A stretch of 64,000 nucleotides of DNA from Hermatobates lingyangjiaoensis (taxonomy: Eukaryota > Arthropoda > Insecta > Hemiptera > Hermatobatidae). The translations under genes and the position numbers were made by a program. The stretch covers positions 3,796,001-3,860,000 of the forward strand of contig JAPFBL010000049.1 in the NCBI GenBank assembly GCA_026182355.1, given 5' to 3'. The notes under the pieces are model-generated. The model made no database searches and was not told the DNA's origin. It saw nothing but the letters and a program-made list of their open reading frames with translations. Each line of letters begins with the position of its first letter. The first letter of the stretch is position 1. This document shows, piece after piece, positions 14,601-29,600 of this stretch.

Positions 14601-17600
14601 AGGAAATGAGCTAAGTTTTTTTTTCGAAAATACGTGGACAGACATAAAAGATACGTGATCTTACGATTTATGGTTCAGAAAATTTTATTCTAAACAGCTA
14701 GCTATAGAAATATGAATTTGTATGAAAAAATTTACCTAAAATTATTATGTATAAAAAAAAAATTGTCAAGAAATTTTGATTACAGTGAAGGCAATATAAT
14801 ACTAAGAACTGAAAACTCAACTTGGAATAATCGATAAACTGCTGTAGTTGTCGGATTTATTTTCATTAGCTCGGAAATTTATCAGAATCGGGTCAAACAT
14901 TTTTCTTGTTTTAATACTTAACGTAAGAAATATGAAGATATTTTAGAGAGTTGGTATGATATGTAAGGGCAATAAAATTCTTAAAAGTATTCAAGCCAAA
15001 CAACCATGTATTACCTAAAAATGACAAAAGTTTTATCTATAGTAATATGAGAAATTTAATTAAATAAACGTTTTCTTAAGGAACAACATACTAACCAACA
15101 ACATACCAACTAACACAAGGGCAAATCGACAGAATCAGGTACAAGAATTTGTAGTAACAAAATAGAAAAATCTTTAAGACTAATGAATTACTATGGGCTT
15201 CCTCTTACATATCAAAGGAGCTCATGATACGGGCCTTCAAATCTAATGAATCAACACTAAGATATAGATGAATTAATTCAGGAAGTATAGAATTAACTAA
15301 TGCAATACCAAGACAAAAGAATAATTAGTGTTAGGTATTGGATCTACCACAACTCAAATTCTGACATCTAAAGGAGCACTTTTGTACAATACTCCAGCTT
15401 CCTGAAGGGTGCAATTGCTGAATGGATTATGAAGGAAGGAGATAATGGCTAGAACTACCAGGTTTAATTTTGTATAAAGAGATAATTCGAACTGAACTTG
15501 AGTTTCTATTGAAAATAATAAATCTTGATAGAAATAATTTAAAAAGTAATGTAGAATGTCTAACAAGACATTTTCCTCTTAACTACCACTTATGCAAGCT
15601 GCAATTAACATCATAAGAACAATGCAGACTCTATCTGGAATAAGTGGAAACCTTTGAACACATTCTATGTGAATGTCAGGCAATCGCATGTATGATGTTT
15701 AAGATTTTTGGCAAATCATTCCTACAACCAATAAAAGTGAGAGATATTACTCTATTGACAATTATGGAGTTTATTATGGGAGTTAAAAAATAAAGTTGCT
15801 TTTAAAAACAACAAAGGGAAACACATTAAGACAGATATAACAGCTGTGCCCATGGATTCGACGAGACTCAAGGCCTCAGATAAATAATAATAATATGACA
15901 GATTGTTCTAGGTCAATGATTTCAAGTTTGTTATTCCTGATAAAATGGACATAACCCCATTAAAACCAAAATGAAATCATTAAGAAGTTGTTTATCTATG
16001 AGTTTGATAATGCTTTACAAGAGAGTAAGAGATGTCGCTACACGACAGCCACACCAACATTAAAACCAAAACTCTATTGATTTTCTTCGAGTTTGATATT
16101 ATGTTTACTTATAATAAAGTTGAATGTAGGTGACTCTAAATATTTTTAATATTCTTAATACTAATTCGTTCTTTTATCATAACCTAATAAGTGTAATTGA
16201 AAATATGATTATCAACTAAAATCAACTATAAAACGAAGAAGTTAGTTATATTTCGAAAAGTCTACTTTCGTATTATTAATTAACGGAAGTAATAAGGTCT
16301 TGGACTCTACTAATTTATGTTCATTGCAAGTGATACTAGCCTAAAAACACTAGATAAATGCAGTCATCCCTCAGTTATCGCGGTTAATAGGGACCTGAAC
16401 CAGCTGCAATAAGTGAAAAACCGCGAAGTAGTGTCACCCTCTCATTTTTAACATACGTACATTTTTTGTGCAAATGTTCAAAGAACATTAAAGAATAGTT
16501 TCTAACATGTAAATAAAATATTAATAGCCTCGTTCATAAAATTTGTCCTTTAAAAAGTTGAGGTGGTGTCTGCGGTCTTGGTGATTATTACAAATATTTT
16601 GGATATGAATGGACAAGAATCGAGATAATACACTTTTTAACATCAGACGGATGACAGCTATTGTAATGGAGTTACTAGTGATTATTGGTAGGTTTAATAG
16701 GTACAGAAGTCGAAAAACGTCCATTGTCAAAAGTAGTATCAACGTTTAGAAAAGCAATATGTCTGTCGGGAATAACATGAGAGAAAGTGATTGAGGAAGA
16801 CACATTTTGAATGGAGTGTAGGAAAACTTCTAAGTTTTTTTATAAGTATTTTACATATTTTATTATTGTTTTAAACAGTATAGTTATTTTTAATAGTATA
16901 AATAACATACATAATGTATAAATAATATAAATACAATACTTGTGTGTATATAACATACGTAAATGTAACTGAAGTCTACATACTGTAATATGTTTTTAGA
17001 ACTCTTTTATTCTAACAACAGCTCTTCTTTTATAACAAGGTACGTAACGCGATAACCTCTGACAATAGCTTCTCTTCGCTTGATCTTTATAAATGTCGAT
17101 GAAACACCTGTGCAGTACGATGGAAGTGAAGAAGATTAAGATGATTTACTGCACTAGTTAAGGACAGCTTTACTGCTCCTCAGATGACGCCTCATCGTCA
17201 GGTGCTGGGGGCGCTGGATTGTTATATATCAAATAATGGCATGTGGGCAACTTTCGCGCCATAATTCCTTAATTTTGAGTTTTTGATGAATATTTGAACC
17301 ATCCGCGATATACTGAGGCCGCTATAAATGAACCGCGAAATAGCGAGGGATGACTGTGACTAATAATTTTTTTATTAGGTACGGTTAATTAGTTTATCTG
17401 GTTCTATGAGTTTGTAAAGAAGGCTTTCCTAAGATCCCAGTCCATATTCCCTTATCAAATTTGAAAAATTTGACCTTAATTATCATAGTTTCCATATCAA
17501 CCAGTTAAAAAATAAGTTTTCTTCTATGGAAAAAGAACTTGATTCACAGTTGTATACTACCTGCTTATATACATCACAGTTCTGATCCTTGGAGTGATCA

Positions 17601-20600
17601 TACTGATAATACTTACCTTATTCAATTTTTGTTGCTGGTTATTTAACAGTGGCTGGTACTGCTATACTTCGTATTCTTATTCTTCCTCTTCTACTATATC
17701 TTAAGAGAAGCGTATTCCATTTCTTACTATTAGCCTCCCAACTTAACGTCTATTTTTTCACATATTTCTTCTCCCAAGGCTTCCAGTATTATTGGCAAAA
17801 GGGACTAACGGTGGACTCTGTTGTGGTATAATTTGCCCCATCGTCAATTCTGATCCATACTACATTCCTACCTCAACAATCATACATACTTTATTCTCAT
17901 AATGCCTCCTGTACTTTCCTTAATTGCGTTTATAGTTTGAACTAAACCAAGTATGAACCTGTGTGTATCAGGGATTCTGTTGGTCACAACAACTTTTCCA
18001 TTTTTCACATACATTTTCAATTCTCATTGACTTATTTGTAATGACTCCTTCCATGTGGAAATTCTTAAGCAGATTCTGATTCAAACTCCATTGTCTCTTT
18101 GAGCGCTTCAGAGAGGACACTTATTTGTATCCTCGGATGTTGATTTGCTCTTAGATTCTACATAAATTATTTTTTATTTTTTTATTTATTATCTTAATTT
18201 CTTAATCTTTATGTTCTCCCAACACTTCAAGTGTGCTTCTTTAAAGATTAGACTCTACTGAGTACTGGTTTTCCTTCTAAGTGGTTCCTTCTTGGTGACA
18301 AAAGATGCCAAAATATCCTAGCGAGTTTTTTTTGTAACAAATCATTAGGGACCGTCACAGTGTGCTTATCCATTTCGTCTCTTTTATTTATACTTCAACT
18401 TTTGTTGTCAGCTTTAATCGATTTTTAATTTTTAAAACATATTTATATATGTATAAACTTTAATTTTGTTTCTATCTCACAGTTGATACTTTTATCAATA
18501 TTTATATATATATATTGGTGTATGATAGCAGCAGATCTTCTTTCATACATGTATTATTAAAGTTGGCAGCAGCTTCTGCGTTGACCAATTTCTTGCTGAT
18601 GTTCTCTAGTTTCCTTACTAGTTTGCGGTAACTTTCGGGTATTTTCGTCTTATTGGTACTGGGAGTTCATGTATCCTCGGTAGAAAAGATGTATGTACTC
18701 TCCCGTGAGCTGGGTAGGTGGGTTAGCTGTGTACCACTTATCCAGGTATATTTTAATTACTTTCGTAACCTCTTGGTTGGAGAAACCATTGTTGACTAAC
18801 ACCTGAACGGACTTATCAAGCTCTTGGTGGAGGAGGTTCCAATTACTGCAGTGCGTAAAGGCGCTTCGGATGTAGGCATTAATAGTTGACTTCTTATACC
18901 TGGTCGGGCATTCACTAATTCCCTTGAGACACAGGCCTATGCTATTAGGTTTTCTGTATACTTTGGTCGTGAAGTGTTGGTTAGTTTGGTGTACCAAGAC
19001 ATCTAGAAAAGGTAGCTGTCCGTTCGTTGGTACACGGACGGGGAAAGTACATACGTCTTTTCTACCGAGGATACATGAACTCCCAGTACCAATAAGACGA
19101 GATAGCCCTCCAAAAATTAATAGGTAAAAATGTATAAACCGTCAACCTAGATGATCACTTGAAACTCACTATATTCTACGAAAACCAAACTACAAAGAAC
19201 CTACTGATATATAATAGACTCAAACAAGAAACCACCGAGCTGCAGCGTAGCCACCTCATATACGAGTACCATATATAAATTTACCACAGGGGAATGTGCA
19301 ACCCTGCCTTCCAAGTATATAGGGCTGACTACGACGAAGCTATCACGGCGATTGACTCTCCACCTTGCATGAGGAGCACCGAAGAGGTACACAAAAAGAA
19401 ATTATCGAGAGAGAACCTGACTGTGGGGACAACTATCTTACAAAGCTTCCAAGACGACATCAGACTGCATGTCCTCGAAGCCCTTTACATCAAGGACTAT
19501 AACTCTTCTTTAAACATTCAAAATAGTGACCTTAATGCAATACCCAGTTCAAAAAATTTTGATACAAACTATAAGATGGTAAGAGAGGTAGGTGAAGGGA
19601 CGCGCAGGTAGTTGGGTTCAGTGCCGTGCCCTGCCCTGCATGCCTACACAGGCCTTCCCACTTACACCTCCCTCCCTTCTGCATATTTTGTTTTTCTATC
19701 ATAGTTAGTTGTTAACTGCTTTTGTTTTGTTTACTATTTTGTTTATGGTTTTTTTACCTGATGATGGCTAATGTGAGCCGAAAGCTTGTGTTTTAGATTA
19801 AGTTTTAAATTATAGTTTTGGATTCAAGTTTTAAAGTGTTTAGCGTTCTACATTATTTCTTTCATGTCGTTACCAGAACTCCTATTGAAAATACCCGAAA
19901 GTTACCGCAAAATAGTAAGGAAACTAGAGAACATCAGCAAGAAATTGGTCAACGCAGAAGCTGCTGCTAACTTGAATAATATATATATGTATATATATTC
20001 ATTTCAGTTTTATTGTCACTTGTTCTAGTCTAAGGTTGGTGTTTGGACTCCGAGTAGTCGGAGTGTCCTCGTAGTTCCAGTTTGTTGCCGTGTTGTTCTT
20101 CATTATTTCTATTGCCTCGTGGATTTGTAGTCTATTGTAGTCATTCATTTGTTCAATGATTCTCGTGTTTTCTGTAAGGTCCTCCCGGGCCAGCTCTGTA
20201 TTATGTTTGTCCAAGATATGCTTTTTTATGGCTCCACTTTGCAGGTGCATTGTTAGGCGTCTTGATTCCGATGTATTTGGCGTTAGCCAGGAGCTCACAC
20301 TCTCCATTCGTACATTTATACTCGTAAATGACGTTGACTTTCTGTAGGTCATCTGTGGTGGTGTTCTGGTATTATTTCATATTACCATATTGGTTGTAGT
20401 TTGAGACTTGTAGTAGATGTGGAGTTGTATTCGGTCGTTGGGTTCTATGCATTTAACATTCCTCTTGAGGATCTGTTTTAACACCTGCTCATCTGTTTTG
20501 TAGGCCTCCGTGAATTGGTTCCTGTAGTATAAGTTGTGCATCCCATTATGTATGCAAACCTATAGTTGTACATCCTTCAATTGGAATAACTGTACCATTA

Positions 20601-23600
20601 CTGCCATAGCACCCGCCCTTACATCCAAATTTTCGTGGTCCAAGAATTTCACAAGTATATATATATTATTTAATTTTGGATTTTTTATAAACATTAAGTA
20701 TATCTATAAATTAAATTACGAAGTATAGCCTTAGAGAGAGACACATAGAGAAAAGACTGACAGAACTTACTTTCAACACTACATCCGTCCTCATCAGGTG
20801 AGTAGTGGTCTATTAGACCAAAGATCATTTTGCCACAAACATTATAAGACTAGATAAATATAAAGATAGTATTTATTTCTATATTATATTGATATATAAT
20901 ATATCAACACAAATCTTCACAATATCAAAAAGTTCCAAAGACAGGAACTCTTAATGAAATAATTTTTCAAAGTTTAGTGAAAAGAGGCTTTGATAAGTTG
21001 ATAAAGTAGCGTTCTACTTTATTAACTAAGGCTTCTATTCTACTAAGGCTTATTGTCTACAACGAATAAGCCTTATCGTTGTGCACAAAAACCAAATCCA
21101 AAACTAGTATGATTGTTTATGATCTCTTACCGTTTCGACTCTCAAAGAATAATGAAATATTCAAATAATTCTTCAATCTCCTTCATCCACTAACAGTTTC
21201 TTCGACAAACCACCTTCCGTTTCCTCTGTAAATCCGACAATTCTTCGAAATTTACGAAAAGGCAAAGGTTACGTTTTAGTTGGTGGTATAAGTTTGTTAG
21301 TCTCGGTCCACCTCGACCGAGAAAAAACACCCGTTTTCTAAATGTCGGACCTATTAAGGTGGTGCTACAATAAAGTGTGATGAGAATGAATTTTTGAGTG
21401 TTAATGCTTATAGCACCAAAACCTATCGTAAATAATTAATGCAGCAACCCGTCGAGCAGTATTTGAACAGCCTCTAATGTTATGTTCTTCCTACTTATCG
21501 CACAAAGCTGATGTGTTACTTTGATACATGCGGGAAGTAATGCCATCCGTCTCATTATGTATCAAGACTAGTCAAGAAAGAAGCTGGAAGTAAGCACTTA
21601 CAGCACAGTCTCTGTCCAAAACGGTGAACAAGATCATTCCCCTATTCTCTTACAATGCATCAAACCAGGTTATGAACAATGTAAACTCGTTTGCAATACC
21701 CGAACACCAAAAAGTACCTTATCACTTTAAAACTGAGAGCTAAGGTCTGTAAAAATATACTATCTTACCTCGTATGTTTTCCTCGCAACTCGACTGTTTG
21801 TGGATAATTCCATTCCCAAGACTAACTGAAAGTATTCTGTACACTTGTGGTTATAGGAACAGAATAATAGACCTCCTCTTGATTCGATTGTTGTCTTCCT
21901 GTTCTATCTTAGTCGATATTAAGTTATTTTATAAAAGAATACTTACAATTTGGTCACAATAATTACTACTTATTTTAATTGAATTTGATTATAGCTTAAC
22001 TGTTTTTTACCCTTATCTTCATCGTCATTCTCAAGACTGTCTCTTTGTCTTTACTTACATGTCATTGAACCAATCAATAGTTTAAATAGGTAATCTACTG
22101 GATAATGTCTGTTAGTTAATTAGGGTCTTGTGAAATACTTTATGTTTAAAAATGATCTGTTATTGTCAGTCTTATTCCTTTCGATCTTTCATTCAGTTAG
22201 TCCATCGAGTTGTCTGATTCCCCAGTCAATCGCCATTAATGACCATGAGTCATTAAGAGGTTTATTCGATTTATCATATTTGAAAGCATGAATATGTTCT
22301 TTATGCATTAGAATTAAACTTCTTGTTATTTGTTCTATATAATATTTTCTACAGCATTCTCATTTAATTCTGTATATTACGCTTTGTTTAAATATATCGC
22401 TCTGATTTTTTATTCTAGAGCTAAGGTTATACTTTCTTTAATTGTTTGATATTAACGGAATATTCATTTATTCGTTTTACGTTACTACAGTACAGGAATC
22501 ATTAAAAAAAAAAGTGATCTCAAGATGTTGATAGATTTACATCTTTCGAGATCCCTAAAGTCCATTTTTGATATTTTTTTGGATGATGTCTGCATGTGGA
22601 TGGGTGGTTGAGGGTAAATCCAAAAGGAAGTTTGTGAGCACGCTACCTGCCACGCAGTTTGATGAATCAAATTCATATTTTATGAAAAAAAGTGCCCTAT
22701 TGTTTTTGGACAATCAGGAGGCAGTTACTTTGAAACCTCAATCTTTTAAAACAACCAGAAAGGTATTTTTTGGGATAAAATATAAACATTTTGACTTTTG
22801 ATTGATTCCGAAAGTTTGTGGACGCAATACAAATCACACCGTTTGACCGATCATAATTAACTATACCCAATAATAGCACCTTTTGAGAGAATGAGTAGAA
22901 TAATTTTTTGTTGAAATTACATGGATGGAGAGGGACGTTGTCACATTTTATGGAAAATTCTATCTAGAAGATTCTGAAGGATTTACATGTTTAGAGGCCC
23001 TAAAGTCCTTTTTTGAGATTCTTTGGATGATGTCTTTGTGTGAATGGGTTATAGTTTTTAGGTAATGTTGCATCATGGGAAAGTCACTTTTTTGACTATA
23101 ATTTTTAGTTTTTTGACATTTTTTTCTCCTAAACTACTTAATTTAGAATATCAAAACTTTGTGATTATTATGGAAGTGACAATAGCGTAACTGAAAAACA
23201 CTTCAGAATTTTTCAGTTAACCGGAAAGGTCAGTTTTCAATAAAAAATGAAATTTATTACTTACGAAATAAGTGATTCTGAAAGAGTGTTAGTGTGATAC
23301 AGGAGGTCACACCTTTTGACGGATCGTCATTGCATTATGTCCAAAAATGAAATGTTTATGGAGGATGAGCTGAGAATCTTTTTATTGGAATCACATGAAG
23401 GGAAATGTGTGTTATGGTGAGTTTTATGATTTCAGAAAATATTTTTAACTCTGAATGGCAAGACGTAAAAAATGAAACTTTATCAAAAAATGTAAACCTA
23501 CAAAAGTCTGCAAAAAAACATTTTAAGGCAGGAGCAATAAAGTTATAAAAACCGAATATTAATCCTGGACTAATGGTTTACTTGGTATACTTGTATTTGT

Positions 23601-26600
23601 TTGCATATATTGACATTGTTTACTAGTACATTGACTTAGACATTTTTTATGGGAGTCCACTGAAATAAAATTGATGTTTAGAGGTTTAATAAAAGTTTTC
23701 ATATAATTTAATAACTTAATATGGGATTTAAAGGAACAAAATTCTTACATATAAAAAAACAACAAAATATAATTTCTGATTCTTTCCATGGTATGATGGA
23801 TTTGTCTCATAAAATGCTTTAATTTTGTGTTTATGAATCATATTAACTTCGAGTTTATTAGTCTGTCATTCCTGGAGGTAGTACAGATCCACTTATCAAT
23901 CAATATATATGCTTATTTTTGTATACCACACCACTGATACATGTAATATCATTATATGTAAGTAATGACCGCCCGCGAGACACTCTGGGATCGAAGTCCT
24001 TATCAACATTGTCTCCCCCATAGATACAGGAAGCAAGCCAATAAACATCAATTCTGTTTTCATCGCTGTGCGAACTAGTTCTGTTACATTCTTTTTTTTA
24101 AAAAACCCTTCCGTTCTCCTGAACCACGTGACTGGTGGCGAAACCCTGGAAACTCGTCAACCCGTGGCAATAGTGTAGTGTTGTGTCCAGTGTGGAGCCA
24201 AACATGACAAGTAAACCGTCAGGAGGAGCCAACGTTAGGCTCGCAGTGAAAAAAGAACAAGCAAGAATAATAAAAGTATCTAATGAGTCTATTAGATTCG
24301 ATAAAGAGGTTTGAGGGTGATACTACTGTCCTACTTCCTCGCAAGGGTTAGCCTCACGGTGATGTTGGAACTAGGACTCACTTTTTGTGCATGGGACATT
24401 ATATATTATATACCCAAGAAGTTTGATATTAAGTTTACTTATAGTAAAGTTGAGTGTAGACCACTCCAAATTTTTTCAAAATGACCCACGGTAATTGTGG
24501 CTCATTTATTATTTGGCACCGATTTCAGTAATGAGCGAACTATATTACCTGTTGATTCTATATTGAGAGTCACAAATTTTACCGAACTCAAATTTAATTA
24601 GAGTAGGGATCTTTAACGAGTACCTGACATCGTACAGGTACCAACAATGGCTTAACGTCCCCTCCGAGAGACGGTGTGCCCAGATTTATTCATCTCCAGA
24701 ATTGTATTTGTTGAATTTGTTTACATTAACATAGGAATTTTTAAATAGAATTCTTTTAAAAAAGTGCTATTTAAATGTTAATAAATAAAATTTGAAGATA
24801 TGTTCGTGAGTTAATATGCTATGTAAGAAGATTCAATTCTTAAAACTGTAAGAGGAAAAGCAAATGAACCATCTATTTTATTTTTCAGCGCGTGGTGAAT
24901 GGTTGTCTTGAAATGTGTTCTAATCAATCTACATCTTGATTACTTTAACAAATCTCAATGGCAGATATATAGCTCTTGGTGTATTTAAGTACTCCATTCT
25001 TTATAGGTAATATTGAAGTATGGGACAGATACTTTTTTGTTGATTATAACAAAAGGGCTACACTAATTTTATTATTCAAAAAAATGTACACTTCTCCGGT
25101 AATTTAATTACTTAAAATGTTGTATCTATTACTATCTAACGACCAATATCTCAATCAATAATAAAGTATATAAGCTGTAGTAGTAGACAGCCCTTTAGGT
25201 TGCAGTGGCGGTCCCACAGGGGAACACACATAGCCCGAACATTGGGCCCTTTGTGATACCACACAATGAAGATTGATTCTACGTTGGGAGTCCTAAATTT
25301 TGCCTAACTCAAGTGTATTTAGAGTTGGGATCTTTAACGAGTACCTGACATCGTACAGGCTCGGGACCGACGGCTTAACATCCTCTTCGAGGGGTGACGT
25401 GCTCAGATTTTATTCACCTCCCAAGTGAATAAATCGAGGGCAAGGTGGGTGTCGATCCCCGGACCTACTAGTTCAAAGGTGAATACGTTAATCACTGAGC
25501 TAACCTGTCCCTCTGTATAAACGGTATTCTGACTCTATTTCAAATTTCCAGTTAACTATCAATGGATAGGTTATAGCCGAAGAAACTATAAAAGATCCAG
25601 AACTTCAGGCTGTATTAGAAAATCTTACAACTCATTCAGACAACTCCCTATTCAGAGTGGATGGATAGTGGAATCGTATTTTGGTAGGGAAGAGTTATTA
25701 CTTTCAGAGTTCTTCGAAATTCTATTGTGAATAAGTTCTTTCCATGCTACTCTCTTAGAAACAACTAAAATAAACCATTTGTCCACCTTTATGTCCACTG
25801 GAAAGGAACTGACTGCGAAATTGAACACTTGTGCAGAGTTGTGAGTGCAAGTGCTACCTTATTGAAATACAGAAGTTGAGTGAACTTCCAGCTGTAGGAA
25901 TTAGTTAAAATGAAGATTATTTACTGTTTATTCGAATGTTAAATTGGTTTAAGCAAAAATAAAAGTTATCTAGTTATCATTCATTAAGAAGTAGTAATCA
26001 AAAAAAGAACTTATATCACACATATAATATTATGGATAGTTGAATCTCATTAAAAAACTAAAAGTGCCAAGTTTAAAAGTTGATTTGGCTCAGATAAAAC
26101 TAAATAATATAGTCAGTTTCAAGCCTGACAAATGATTTAATGCAGCACACATGGACCCAGTATTACTGTAATTATAGTTATGCGAAGTGTATGTTATCAG
26201 CTATTATTATAGCTCTATTTCATTGGTTTTACACTGCATAGATATTTTCCAGTAAATTAGATATTATAATGCCTTTAAATACCTTAAAGTAAGTTTGAAT
26301 CTTCTACCAAACACCATGAGGAAATCAATTCGCTCCTTATTTGAATCCAGTATTTTGTTACGACAGAAATGACTTATTTTCTGAATTCCCAATATTTCTA
26401 ACAAAATTTTCTTTAACTTAACCACTGGTACTTTTCCTATTTCTTCATAAAGCACTTCTAGAAAAGCCAATTCATATGAAGGAAGAAAATATATTTGACC
26501 ATTAACAAGATAAAGTGCCTAAAGGTGTCACACCACTGTGATCTCTTAGGCTGCTCCTTCACGGGGAGTCCCGCGGTAGTCTTGCCACATATTGCTCTAC

Positions 26601-29600
26601 ACATTAGCTTTGTCTTTTAGAAAATAGCTTGAGGTAAGCTAAGTTAGTGACACTAATAATTAATATAAGAAGTTATTAATCGTGGATGTTAATAGAAGTT
26701 TCATAGTTTTACTATAATTAACCAAGTCAGAATATGATTATTCAATTCCAAATATCTGTTTATACTGCTTCAGGTTTGTCATTATGAGTTACCTTTGTTT
26801 ACGGAATATTTAGAGATATTAGCAAATTTTGCAATAGAGAACATGCAAAAGTGGAAGTTATAGTAAAGGTGAATGGCAACTGAATTTATGTAAATGAATT
26901 ACAATGATTAAATGAAATTATTTAATTTAATAATCGCATATAATTATAATTATTATAATAAATTTGCAATTATTAAGTTTATCTTAACTGTTAAGGAATT
27001 CGATATTATTTGTAGTAAATGCTTAAGTATTCTGAGAGATCATAGGGAGTGGACAATATTTATAATGTATCTATGTTAATTTATTTGAAGTCTATTTCAG
27101 TTAAATTGATCAAGAATACTCTGTAAAGATATTGTAAATAAGCTTGTATGGGTGGGAGGGAAATTGGAGCGTTCTACATTCAACTTTACTGCAAGTAGAA
27201 TGATAAACTGTTGTCAAACTTCAAGGCTCCATCAAAATAACAGAAGGTTAATTAAGTATAAAATAGCTTTACTTTGGTTGAGAACTTACATGGTTTTTCT
27301 TTCTTGTCGCTACAACTAATTAATTTTCAATGGCGGCTCATGGAAGTTATGTAACTATAAAAATTAGATTTTTTTCTAGACATAGTCACTTATGCATTTG
27401 TATTGAGTACTCTTGATCAGTTAAACCAAAAGTGTTTGTGGGATCCCGCTCTTTTTCTCATGATGACGGTTCAACCAAAAATTAGATACTATTGGTGTCT
27501 AACGTACTACTTGTGAATCTCTAATTTATTTCTGAATGTTTGTTGTCTAACTTGGATCGTTTTTTCATCGTTCAAATGATAAATATAAATCTGTATTTAA
27601 AAAAAACCGAAGTAACACAGAATAGAATGTAACATTTACTATTTGGAAATATCATATATATGTTAACAAAATTCACATAAAGAACACACATAAAATGGAT
27701 CACAAAAACTCACTACTATATGTCGACTACCTCGTCATCGAGTAGAAAGATGTGAGTCTCTCTAAAGACAAGTCTCATTGAAGATGTACTCAATTTGAAA
27801 AACCTCATCCTATATATCAGTATAATTTCCTTAGGTTTTCCTCTCATTTTTAACCAAGTCTCTATTTCTACCAATTTTTGCTAAGTGAAACCTATTAAAG
27901 TATTTAGCTTTCACAAATAGGACAAGGAGCTTTATTTGAAGGTTAAGCAATGACCGCCGTTTGTTTTACTTTGTCTAGTCGAATTAGGCATATCTTTCTG
28001 GTACCTATATTAGCGCTGGTTGCTGGTGCCCAAGTTATCTATCTCCTCAGTCTATCAACATATGTAATGTCCGTTCTTTTCAATTGACTAGGTATGCATA
28101 ACGGTAAACTAACGCAGTTAACTTTAATAGACTCATATGCGTCATATCACTTTCTACTTCTAGGAATAATTTTTGTTATGTGATCGGGTATTCAGATAAA
28201 CATCCACTAATATATATTAATTAGAAAGTATATCTTACATAAGCGCAATTTTTAATACCAAAGACTACTTTTAAATGACTGTGTTAAAACTTCACAATGT
28301 TTACTACGTTTTTTATTATTAGACACGTACCAACCCAATACACTGTCTTTTAGAAATATGCTCATTAAATCTATTCATTCATTATTAATTAAATTGAAAT
28401 GTACACACTCAGTGACGAATTTTTCTAACCAGTTAATTACATAGTCTTTGCTGATAAACTTTTCCAAGTTAAACATTCTTTCTGCATCACACAATTTAAA
28501 TTACCTACTTGTAAACAACTAGTAAGCGTTACTAATAACAAATTAGCGATATCTTTTCCGTTGTTACCTGTTTCTGATGCCTGATCATCAGTACCAGTTG
28601 TAGCCTCTTCATCTAAATAAAATTGTTTAAAACTAAAGATGTCTCCATTTAACAATACATACTGATTTTAAGGCGTTATCTAAAGTTGAAACCTGAATAT
28701 TTTTTTAAAGACTTTACAGTATTTTGTATCACCTTGTTTTTGAACAACTCCACTATGATATGGATTGGGTGACTTTCATCAGGTCTGTCCTGTGATGCTT
28801 GTAGTGAGGGAATAATAGATCTTGGCATGGCTTTTTTTACATGAGAGGGATGCGAAATATTAAAATGAAATTACAGCAGAACTTTGGTCCATTTAATATA
28901 AACTGAGGTGGAAAAAAATGTCATTTTCAAAGGTAACATTGATATTCAGGGAAAAAATGGAATTAGACACATGCTGAGTAAAACAACTGGAGGAATAGAA
29001 AGTTTGAAAGGACGTAAGTAAAGAGTATGGGTTAATGTGGATATTGTGGCTGTCTAAATTGATCCATTGTTAATCTTGATTCTTACTTCACTCGTTCCAG
29101 TTGAATCTAGAGCACACTTATGCAATACTTAATATGACACCCTATATTTCCCATTACTTCGTTTCGTTTGGACTTTACCCAGTGTGATAATTTTTATGTT
29201 AATTTGTCTTTTACTTATCTGAGCCTGCTTATGAATTGTCACAGGTATAATGCATATGTGTGATTAGCCAAATAGCCATCAAATCAAAGATTCACTTCTA
29301 GAGGAGCGTGTATGGGTTTAACTACCTGACTGGGTACTGTTAGCCTTCCAACACCTCATACATTCCATTGATTACAACATCCTTCTCAATAGATCTAAAT
29401 TCCACCTAGTCTCAGGTGGGCCCAAGAAATACAGATGTAAAGGTGATAACTGGAATAAAAATTAACATCAGTCAGTTACAACCAACCGATACAATAAAAT
29501 CATCATAAATGAAAATGTTTATTAAAAAAAAAAAGAACAATCCAGTGTTCTAAAATGAGTAAGATCAACAAGGACAGATATAGTGACAACACAACACCTT

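Noticed and set aside
18924..19127. Plus-strand open frame over the Penelope cluster
   Set aside because: It is antisense to the readable Penelope frame P1 and continues into P2 in the wrong frame.
26264..26470. Minus-strand open frame of 68 codons
   Set aside because: No family resemblance and no start or promoter context.
28437..28655. Minus-strand open frame of 72 codons
   Set aside because: It has no recognisable motif, no splice signals joining it to other exons, and sits inside a Sema1a intron with undefined repeats.
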